The notes below the pieces were generated by a model. It saw nothing but the letters and a program-made list of their open reading frames with translations. It did no database searches and had not been told where the DNA came from. The translations under genes were made by a program, and so were the position numbers. A DNA stretch of 9,552 nucleotides from an uncultured Colwellia sp. (GTDB lineage Bacteria > Pseudomonadota > Gammaproteobacteria > Enterobacterales > Alteromonadaceae), in assembly GCA_913020705.1 (NCBI GenBank), contig CAJWBY010000163.1, positions 1 to 9,552 on the forward strand, written 5' to 3'. Shown piece by piece: positions 1 through 4,630 of the stretch (position 1 is its first letter; every line of letters starts with the position of its first letter).

Positions 1-1133
1 ATATTCGTAAACAACATGCACATAACCTAAACAATCTAAGTATAGATAATTAAGGTTGAATGACTATATTTGGCTATTTGAAGTCATTAGGTATTCATTG
101 ATGGTAAGTATGCAAAGCCAGCTCTGCAGGCATTAAAGTCGAAATGATTAAGGGTAGCTATCAAATAATAATTACCATTAATTCATAATTATTAAGTGCC
201 ATTAAAAGATTATTTGGTGGTCAAAGTAAATGTTATCAACTCATGAAGATCATGTGGGCGTTATGGCAACTACTGACTTGATACTAACATTGAATAAAAG
301 CTAAGAAATATACTCGTAGTTCTTGTTTAAACTCACTAATTTAAACTTTACATAACTGCTAATTAGGCACACTCCAAATTAAGTACTCCAGTATACACAC
401 TCGCTATAGTGAAATATGTTTGCATTTTTTATCACGCAGGTACTTCCTTTGCGTGATGTAGGTCATTTACTAGCCCCCCCTCGTTATATATAAGCTGTTA
501 GTAAAAATGCATCAAGTACAACTAGCAATCATAACTACTAGTTTTTATAAGTACACCACACTACACATAACCATTAAGTAGCAGAAACAAAAAAGCAACA
601 AACCTAACGAGTGGTGCTTTCTGGTATTCACTCTATGGTTTACTGCTTTCTAAAACGTCACAGACAGTCAAATACTCACGTTACAATAAAAATATACCTC
701 ATATAAAATTAATCGAACCTGTTCTTCGAACAGAACCCCAGAATTTTCTATGAGGTTGCATGTGAAGTGGACAATTACATGAGCTGTATCACCTAATTGC
801 ATTGGAACAGCCAATCATTACCATCTATTACTGCGACCACTGGATAACATTAGGTTTGCCACTAATATATATTTGGTCTCCTTGGTTCGCATCACGACAT
901 TAGTTGCAAATCAATTGCCATATATTTTTAATGCTTTTTTTTGCACGCTTTCCCTTGAGAAAACGAGATAAAAACACGTACACTCCAAAAATACAGTAAA
1001 GTAAAAAACAATTACTTGATATAACAGTAATATAAAGGTAATTTCAGTTATAAATGGATTGGATGGTTAATAATTTACAGGTAGATTTTTTATCGTCTAA
1101 TAAACTATTGACCTTTAAAGACAAGGATGCACT
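1..1133. other. gene-free AT-rich region left of the cassette array
   Basis: No open frame here has a length, start or codon pattern that supports a gene; the longest candidates I could read are about 25 codons. The stretch holds small inverted repeats: an 8-bp stem (ATCACGCA at 431-438 with TGCGTGAT at 450-457, 11-nt loop, preceded by six T) and a 6-bp stem with a 3-nt loop at 719-733. Neither is followed by a T-run on the proper strand, so I do not call them terminators. A run of seven C lies near 475-481. In a complete integron the integrase gene and attI would lie upstream of the first cassette; I recognise neither here. The region may be an eroded cassette stretch or a long leader. Confidence 0.6.
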
Positions 1134-1490
1134 TTGAAATCACTATTATTTGTACTATCCCTATTTTCATTCCCTGTTTTCGCTGATGGAACAAATTATT
1201 GGAGCCAGAACAAGCCGATGAATTTACCTTCAGGTGTTGCCACTACTTCCTGTGATTTTTATAACAAATTAGACCAAACAGCAGAGCAAACTGCCCTGAT
1301 GAATGAAATCTATAAACGTTGGTTAAAGGGGGGGGTAGGCTCTTTTGCAATGTACAGTGATTGGGCAGTTCGAGATATAGAAGAAAATGAATATTTAGGT
1401 TTTATCAAAACATACTGTGGTAAATTCCCGAATAACACTCTTGGCATGGCAGCCCATACCTTTACTTATAGGGTAAAAGTTAAAGCCTAA
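1134..1490 (+). CDS. small secreted protein of cassette 1, unknown function
   Basis: The frame begins with TTG; an AAGGA ribosome-binding site at 1123-1127 lies six bases upstream and supports this start, and no in-frame ATG precedes the hydrophobic leader. Residues 1-17 form a signal peptide with probable cleavage at VFA/DG, leaving about 101 residues for the periplasm or outside. The mature part has two cysteines (C40 and C95) that could form a disulfide, and a C-terminal pattern W-x2-G ... YC-x3-P-x3-L (W63 to about L103). This pattern recalls small periplasmic proteins of the HdeA or Rap1a/Tai type, which include acid chaperones and immunity proteins, but the match is by eye and weak. A run of eight G at 1328-1335 lies in the frame and encodes Gly-Gly; loss of one G gives an immediate stop. 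The stop codon overlaps the left box of attC-1. Confidence 0.75.
   Translation: MKSLLFVLSLFSFPVFADGTNYWSQNKPMNLPSGVATTSCDFYNKLDQTAEQTALMNEIYKRWLKGGVGSFAMYSDWAVRDIEENEYLGFIKTYCGKFPNNTLGMAAHTFTYRVKVKA
1328..1335 (+). repeat. run of eight G inside the cassette 1 gene
   Basis: Eight consecutive G follow AAA within the coding frame (Lys65-Gly-Gly-Val). Loss of one G places TAG directly after the second Gly codon; gain of one G reaches TGA about eleven codons later. Such tracts are prone to slippage, so expression could switch on and off, but the tract is short and its variability is not shown here. Confidence 0.8.
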
Positions 1491-1581
1491 CAATAAAATA
1501 AACAAGGACTAAAGTCGTTCACTGTTTCATTCTGTTCGCAATTTTAGTCAACTACAATTCGCCCATTAACAGGGTGCTGGT
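1485..1581 (+). other. attC-1, degenerate integron recombination site
   Basis: The left box GCCTAAC (1485-1491) matches RYYYAAC and overlaps the TAA stop of the preceding gene. The right arm, including CAACTACAATTCGCCC and CATTAACAGGG, resembles the right arm of other VCR-like sites, but the terminal box reads GCTGGT where GTTAGGT is expected, as if one base changed and one was lost. The left arm pairs only patchily with the right arm (for example AGTCGTTCACT against AGTTGACT). The site separates cassettes 1 and 2, yet looks too decayed for efficient recombination. Confidence 0.62.
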
Positions 1582-1603
1582 ATGGTTTTCAGTGGGTACA
1601 TCT

Positions 1604-1822
1604 ATGCAAACGATTTTTAAGCGATTGATTAATTTAGTAAGTATTATTGCTATTTTAGCTTTGTCATTATTTATCGTAATGATGGTTTCTGGTTCTGTTG
1701 CTAACTGGGTCGTTTTCACAGAGGTAAATTTGCTCCCTCTGGTATTGGTTTTCATTTTTATTCTTGCAGTTAATTATGTGGCTTTCGGTAAACTAACTAT
1801 TTGGCATAAGAGTGTAAAATAA
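1604..1822 (+). CDS. two-helix membrane micro-protein of cassette 2
   Basis: I favour the ATG at 1604, which gives 72 residues. An earlier in-frame GTG at 1574 falls inside the right end of attC-1 and would add ten residues, so it is less natural, although cassette genes can start close to the cassette edge; no strong ribosome-binding site marks either start. The protein has a short basic N-terminus (QTIFKR), a first membrane helix at about residues 9-30, a short loop, and a second helix at about 42-60, ending in a short tail with Lys and His. No catalytic motif is visible and I recognise no family. Small membrane proteins of this kind are frequent in chromosomal integron cassettes, where most have no known role; toxin, immunity or envelope functions would all be compatible. 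Confidence 0.65.
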   Translation: MQTIFKRLINLVSIIAILALSLFIVMMVSGSVANWVVFTEVNLLPLVLVFIFILAVNYVAFGKLTIWHKSVK

Positions 1823-1824
1823 GC

Positions 1825-1922
1825 GCATAAGCCATTCAAGCAGGACTTTTAACAGTTGGTTAGGTTCCGCTTCGCTTCACATTTTAACCAACAATTAAAA
1901 GCCTCTTAATGGGGTGTTATGT
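1825..1922 (+). other. attC-2 integron recombination site
   Basis: The left box GCATAAG (1825-1831) and right box GTTATGT (1916-1922) share complementary cores (CATAA/TTATG). Between them the arms pair well: CCATT with AATGG, CTTTTAA with TTAAAAG, and GTTGGTTA with TAACCAAC, around a loop containing TTCCGCTTCGCTTCAC. The length, about 98 bp, is typical. The left box deviates at its last base (G for C), which may lower activity of the folded bottom strand. It closes cassette 2 and opens cassette 3. Confidence 0.86.
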
Positions 1923-1968
1923 ACCCTAAAAAATTCAGCCTGTATTTGGCTATAAACTTGAGTTTAAA

Positions 1969-2355
1969 ATGATAAAAGAATCAAAACTAAAAAAATACGT
2001 TGAACTCTTTACCCGTAAAATTGCTACTTATTTGTCCCAAGACATAAGCATAAAAACAGTCATTCACCCCGTTGAAAGTGAAGGTGCAATTTTTGAATTT
2101 TTCTTAGGGCTAAACAACGAAGAGACTGTTAAGTTCGCACCCGTTCAAAAAACGGTGGGGCATGCTTTATTGAGTATCCCACAAAATATGATAAGTGGGA
2201 CACCAGAAAACATCAAATTTGGTGGCACTAACCTCTACCTAGAAAACAATAGAGTAGTTGTAATCAAAGGAGATGATACTAATGAAGAATGGTCAGGGAC
2301 AGCAATTGAAAAAGACGTTACTCGAGTCGTAACATCTTCACAAGGGGCAAAATAA
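1969..2355 (+). CDS. unknown soluble protein, first gene of two-gene cassette 3
   Basis: The product is a 128-residue protein with no signal peptide and no membrane segment, so it should be cytoplasmic. Its N-terminus is basic and helical (residues 1-25), followed by what look like alternating strands (about 28-105), including FEFFLGLNNEE and LYLENNRVVVIKGDD, and a polar C-terminus. I recognise no family and no catalytic motif. The start ATG lies 47 bases inside the cassette, with only a weak TTGAG at the usual ribosome-binding distance. The next gene begins two bases after the stop and no attC separates the two, so they travel together as one cassette and are probably translated from one message. 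The pairing suggests a partner or regulator of the membrane protein that follows. Confidence 0.75.
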   Translation: MIKESKLKKYVELFTRKIATYLSQDISIKTVIHPVESEGAIFEFFLGLNNEETVKFAPVQKTVGHALLSIPQNMISGTPENIKFGGTNLYLENNRVVVIKGDDTNEEWSGTAIEKDVTRVVTSSQGAK

Positions 2356-2357
2356 TC

Positions 2358-2798
2358 ATGCCTCTTCAAGGGACAGATATAGAAGGTATTCATAAGCTCG
2401 CAGATTCTATTCGAATAATTGAAGGTTTTACAGAAAACCATGGGTTTGATGGCTCTCTTCTCAACGTAAAGGTATCTTCGGGTAAGCCAACACCTATAGA
2501 AATTAAAAAATTAGATTTACAGTTAATTGGTTTCTTTATTGCCGCGTTGTTAGCTTTGGCGACTGTTGGGTGTAATGTTTATTTCGATATTCCACCTAAA
2601 ATTTCAACACTATTACTTCTCCTAGGCATAATAAGTGCTGGTTTTGCTGTAATGGCTGCTCATTTAAAGTTTGAGAATACAGGGGCGACAACAATCATTA
2701 CTTGTTTTCTTTTAGCCGTATTAGTTATCGGTTTTGAAATATATACACCGCGTGAGGTGGCAGATAAAGCTGCTGAGAAACTTGCGCCGGGTACATAA
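2358..2798 (+). CDS. three-helix membrane protein, second gene of two-gene cassette 3
   Basis: The product has 146 residues: a soluble N-terminal part of about 55 residues, then three predicted membrane helices at about 56-75, 82-102 and 110-128, then a short charged tail (PREVADKAAEKLAPGT). An AAGGGG ribosome-binding site at 2342-2347 lies within the end of the preceding gene, ten bases before the ATG, and the genes are two bases apart, so translation is likely coupled. The stop codon overlaps the left box of attC-3, which ties both genes to one cassette. I recognise no family. The layout of a soluble head followed by a compact membrane bundle is seen in several effector proteins of phage-defence and toxin systems, but also in many unrelated envelope proteins, so this is only a lead. 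Confidence 0.78.
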   Translation: MPLQGTDIEGIHKLADSIRIIEGFTENHGFDGSLLNVKVSSGKPTPIEIKKLDLQLIGFFIAALLALATVGCNVYFDIPPKISTLLLLLGIISAGFAVMAAHLKFENTGATTIITCFLLAVLVIGFEIYTPREVADKAAEKLAPGT

Positions 2799-2893
2799 CA
2801 AGCTGTTCAAGCGGGACAAATTGTAGTTGGCTATTTTCACTCCGTTCATCTATTTTAGCCAACTCTAGTTCGACCCTTAAGTGGGCGTTAGGT
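2793..2893 (+). other. attC-3, well-preserved integron recombination site
   Basis: This is the clearest site of the array. The left box ACATAAC (2793-2799) overlaps the stop codon of the preceding gene, and the right box GTTAGGT (2887-2893) is canonical. The arms pair over most of their length: AGTTGGCTA near 2830-2840 with TAGCCAACT near 2857-2866, and an outer segment around GGGAC with GACCC. The central loop contains TTTCACTCCGTTC. The length is 101 bp, within the normal range for VCR-like sites. The GTT at 2887-2889 marks the start of cassette 4. Confidence 0.94.
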
Positions 2894-2911
2894 CTCAAAG
2901 GAATTTTCTCA

Positions 2912-3619
2912 ATGCGTAAATATGAAAGTATCGCAGAAGCACCTCTTTCGGTCAGAACAAGATATTTTCAAATAAAGTACAGCAAGTACTTTATGAGTGT
3001 TACTCGTTTTTATTCTAGAGTGTCGCTGTCTATCAAGGAAAGGAAGAAAAATCGTGTTTTAACTGATACTTTGAAGACGCTTAAAAAAGAAATAGTCAGA
3101 GCACGAAATAGTGAAAATGAGTGCGTACAAATCTTAATGGATTTAGGCTTGTTCTTTCTCATTGCTGAAAAAGACATCCAAACTGTTAAAATTGATGCTC
3201 TTACACACCATGACGAATGGAAAAGGTTACTTTCATTAAGGATTATTTTACTTACTATCTATGAATGGGATATGAGTAAGGCGAATAGTAAAAATTTGAA
3301 GGAACTACTTATTCAGTCTTCCGTAGAAGAAAAGCTACAGAAAGAATTATTTAACTCGTTAAAGTTGTTGCGAAAATCAAGAGAAAATGCGGCTAAACAA
3401 CTCCGCTTTGAAAGAAATAATATTATAGCTCATCGTAATTCAGATGCTTTACTACAGCTAAATGCAATCCAGTATTTAAATACAAAAGTGGTATTTAATA
3501 TTGTTACTGATTTTTATGAATCTTCTGGGGTTTTTATGCAAGTATTTCCAAAAATACTATTGCAGGCAGGAAGTATAGAAGGTCTGTTTTCTTATTTACT
3601 TAAGAGTAAAGAGACTTAA
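2912..3619 (+). CDS. HEPN-like helical protein of cassette 4, putative ribonuclease
   Basis: The product is a 235-residue, mostly helical, Lys/Arg-rich cytoplasmic protein. An AAAGGAA ribosome-binding site at 2897-2903 lies eight bases before the ATG. Near the C-terminus, R168-x5-H174 sits in the string RFERNNIIAHRNSD, which fits the Rx4-6H motif of HEPN ribonucleases, with the polar residue after Arg and the aliphatic-Ala-His step that are common in the family; AbiU2-like HEPN proteins of phage-abortive systems have a similar motif. HEPN enzymes cut RNA in toxin-antitoxin and phage-defence systems, but some members are inactive binding proteins. No second domain and no partner gene lie in the same cassette, so an antitoxin, if needed, would have to be elsewhere. 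The call rests on one motif plus helical character; a chance match is possible. Confidence 0.6.
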   Translation: MRKYESIAEAPLSVRTRYFQIKYSKYFMSVTRFYSRVSLSIKERKKNRVLTDTLKTLKKEIVRARNSENECVQILMDLGLFFLIAEKDIQTVKIDALTHHDEWKRLLSLRIILLTIYEWDMSKANSKNLKELLIQSSVEEKLQKELFNSLKLLRKSRENAAKQLRFERNNIIAHRNSDALLQLNAIQYLNTKVVFNIVTDFYESSGVFMQVFPKILLQAGSIEGLFSYLLKSKET

Positions 3620-3669
3620 CAAGAAATTAAACTAGGGCAAATAACAGTTGGCTGTTTCACTCCGTTCTA
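3614..3669 (+). other. attC-4, truncated at its right arm
   Basis: The left box ACTTAAC (3614-3620) is a perfect RYYYAAC and overlaps the TAA stop of the HEPN-like gene. The left arm (GGGCAAATAACAGTTGGCT) and central core (TTTCACTCCGTTC) are closely like attC-3. After about 3669 the similarity stops: only a short GTAGCCACTC echo of the inner right arm may remain, and no GTTRRRY box with the outer arm follows. The site therefore cannot fold into a complete attC and marks the broken right edge of the array. Confidence 0.75.
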
Positions 3670-3699
3670 GTAGGTAGCCACTCATGCTGTAAGATATAT

Positions 3700-3750
3700 C
3701 TACGGTTACTAAGGTAAGCGACTGGTATCCATACCCCATTAGTACCGTAG
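3700..3750. repeat. nested inverted repeat beside the broken attC
   Basis: CTACGGTTACTA at 3700-3711 pairs with TAGTACCGTAG at 3740-3750, with one bulged T, and encloses a second small inverted repeat GGTAT-CC-ATACC at 3724-3735. The structure starts about 30 bases after the end of recognisable attC-4 sequence. It is not followed by a T-run and lacks attC boxes. It could be a structured RNA, a protein-binding site or the end of a small element. Confidence 0.55.
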
Positions 3751-3949
3751 TTATGAAGACCGTTAACAGCTGATATACAAAGTAGTAAGTATAACATTCT
3801 AATTTTTTTGCATTAGCATTAGGCTTTTTAACACTACCCTTTACGCATCCATATCACAGTGAATTTACACTAAACACTATTCAGCACCATTCCCTTCGGG
3901 AGCGTATACACTGAACAGCTATAAGGTATCGAGCATGTAAGCGACATGT

Positions 3950-4126
3950 ATGAAAGCTAATATAAACCTAAGACTCGAGCTGCTCGAGTCAAAGCGGCAG
4001 GTAGATGAACCTTTAAAAATATTAATTCAGGTTATCGAAAGGCAGCAGGGTGATATTGTCATTGTTTCTGAATGTTTTATTAATAAGCGAGGCCATATGA
4101 TAAGAATTAGTAAGATTTGGCAATAG
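3950..4126 (+). CDS. possible 58-residue hypothetical protein or gene remnant
   Basis: An open frame from ATG to TAG encodes 58 residues, beginning MKANINLRLELLESKR and containing ERQQGDIVIVSE. The composition looks protein-like, but the ribosome-binding site is weak and I recognise no family. The 9-bp palindrome at 3972-3990 lies inside it and encodes a repeated Leu-Glu pattern. A second short frame (35 codons, 4153-4260, other register) with RSLEKTPKEIEQLN follows; both may be pieces of an older disrupted gene. Confidence 0.25.
   Translation: MKANINLRLELLESKRQVDEPLKILIQVIERQQGDIVIVSECFINKRGHMIRISKIWQ
3972..3990. repeat. perfect 9-bp palindrome with one-base centre
   Basis: GACTCGAGC and GCTCGAGTC flank a single T. 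Each half contains CTCGAG. It could be an operator or a coincidence within a coding remnant; no neighbouring promoter was identified. Confidence 0.6.
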
Positions 4127-4308
4127 GTATTAGACACGATTTTACAACGAGAATGCGATCACTTGAGAAAACACCAAAGGAGATTGAGCAGTTGAATCTA
4201 TTCCTTGAAATAAGTTTGGATAACATCAACGATATTGGCAAACATACATCTAACTTATAATTCAGTCACACTATATTTTCTAATGCGAAACAACAAGGGT
4301 ACCTAGTC

Positions 4309-4332
4309 ATTACTTGACTAATTACTTGACTA
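4309..4332. repeat. tandem 12-bp direct repeat
   Basis: ATTACTTGACTA occurs twice in a row without interruption, and a related GATTACTTATG follows near 4359. It lies about 55 bases beyond the 3' end of the tRNA gene. Two copies are too few to name a function; a slippage duplication is the simplest reading. Confidence 0.7.
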
Positions 4333-4387
4333 AATATCGATGAATATTTTTATGTTAGTGATTACTTATGAGGAAAATCTTTTAAAA

Positions 4388-4464
4388 TGGTGGCCCCTCC
4401 CTGACTTGAACAGGGGACCTGTCGATTATGAGTCGAATGCTCTAACCAACTGAGCTAAGGGGCC
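4388..4464 (-). tRNA. tRNA-Ile (CAU anticodon, minor isoleucine tRNA)
   Basis: Read on the minus strand this is a complete 77-nt cloverleaf with encoded CCA. The acceptor arm GGCCCCT pairs perfectly with AGGGGCC, the D arm is GCTC-AGTTGGTTA-GAGC, the anticodon loop is CTCATAA (anticodon CAT), and the T arm is CCCTG-TTCAAGT-CAGGG. The GGCCCCTTAGCTCAG start and TCGACTCATAATCGA anticodon arm match the pattern of the minor isoleucine tRNA (ileX type), whose C34 is changed to lysidine by TilS so that AUA is read as isoleucine. Elongator tRNA-Met usually starts GGCTACGTAGCTCAG, so methionine is the less likely identity. The pair at 27-43 is U-C, a mismatch at the top of the anticodon stem. The 3' end faces the cassette array. 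Confidence 0.93.
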
Positions 4465-4509
4465 ATATATATTTACTGTAAATTGAGACTTCAACTTAAA
4501 GCGGCGTGA

Positions 4510-4538
4510 AGTATAAGCATTTTTTATTTTATTGTCAC
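4510..4538 (-). promoter_or_regulatory. sigma-70 promoter of the tRNA gene
   Basis: On the minus strand, GTGACA (4533-4538) and TATACT (4510-4515) each match the -35 and -10 consensus at five of six bases and are spaced by 17 bases. A GC-rich discriminator CACGCCGC follows, as is common for stable-RNA promoters under stringent control. Transcription would begin near 4503, about 40 bases before the tRNA. Confidence 0.75.
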
Positions 4539-4585
4539 TAGCCTATTTTTAAAAAGTGCAAAAATAAATAGCGTTAGCTCAATTG

Positions 4586-4623
4586 TTAGGCAATACGTAT
4601 GATTTATTATCTGTATTGCCTAA
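4586..4623 (-). terminator. 11-bp hairpin after the large surface-protein gene, possible terminator
   Basis: TTAGGCAATAC (4586-4596) and GTATTGCCTAA (4613-4623) are perfect inverted complements around a 16-nt loop, seven bases beyond the stop codon of the large minus-strand gene. No clear T-run follows on either strand, so it may act as a 3' stabiliser or a Rho-assisted stop instead of a classical intrinsic terminator. It would separate that gene from the tRNA transcript. Confidence 0.5.
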
Positions 4624-4630
4624 ATATTCT

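Larger units (their letters stand above)
1134..3669 (+). mobile_element. integron gene cassette array, four cassettes, no integrase in view
   Basis: Five open frames, all on the + strand, are separated by palindromic sites with integron attC architecture. Left boxes (R'') read GCCTAAC, GCATAAG, ACATAAC and ACTTAAC; intact right boxes (R') read GTTATGT and GTTAGGT. Several R'' boxes overlap or abut the stop codon of the preceding gene, as is common in compact cassettes. Approximate cassette limits, cutting after the G of GTT, are: cassette 1 up to about 1576, cassette 2 about 1577-1916, cassette 3 1917-2887, cassette 4 2888 to the break near 3669. The sites share an inner core (GTTGGCT, then TTTCACTCCGTTC) in the third and fourth copies, so they belong to one family, resembling VCR-type sites of chromosomal integrons. 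Without an integrase in view this may be an interior or detached (CALIN-like) array. Confidence 0.88.
3670..4387. other. mostly non-coding junction between broken array and tRNA gene
   Basis: No recognisable gene lies here. The stretch holds a nested inverted repeat (3700-3750), a perfect 9-bp palindrome with a one-base centre (3972-3990), a perfect tandem 12-bp repeat (4309-4332), and two short open frames in different registers (58 codons at 3950-4126 and 35 codons at 4153-4260). I could not match any of it to an insertion sequence or integrase. It may be debris of lost cassettes or of another mobile element that cut off attC-4. Confidence 0.6.

Noticed and set aside
20..92. Possible attC remnant at the left edge: ACCTAA near 25-30 with TTAGGT at 87-92 and an inner AATGACT/AGTCATT pair.
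   Set aside because: The boxes lack the required AAC and GTT ends, the inner stem overlaps the right box, and most of the left arm is unpaired, so it does not fold like an attC.
231..306. Short ATG-initiated frame of about 24 codons in the left gene-free region.
   Set aside because: It is too short, has no convincing ribosome-binding site, and its composition is not distinguishable from random AT-rich sequence.
431..457. Hairpin ATCACGCA/TGCGTGAT considered as a terminator.
   Set aside because: The T-run lies before the hairpin on the + strand and becomes an A-run after it on the minus strand, so it is not an intrinsic terminator for either direction.
602..855. A perfect left-box ACCTAAC at 602-608 that might start another attC.
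   Set aside because: No GTTRRRY box with complementary arms follows within normal attC length; the nearest similar string is about 250 bases away.
1552..1755. Minus-strand open frame of 67 codons across attC-1 and the cassette 2 gene.
   Set aside because: It is antisense to the membrane micro-protein, covers a recombination site, and has no ribosome-binding site or family resemblance.
4571..4623. GTTAGC and GTTAGGC strings with a hairpin that resemble integron right boxes.
   Set aside because: The order is reversed (GTTAGGC first, GCCTAA second) and the palindrome is under 40 bp, so it fits a gene-end hairpin and not an attC.
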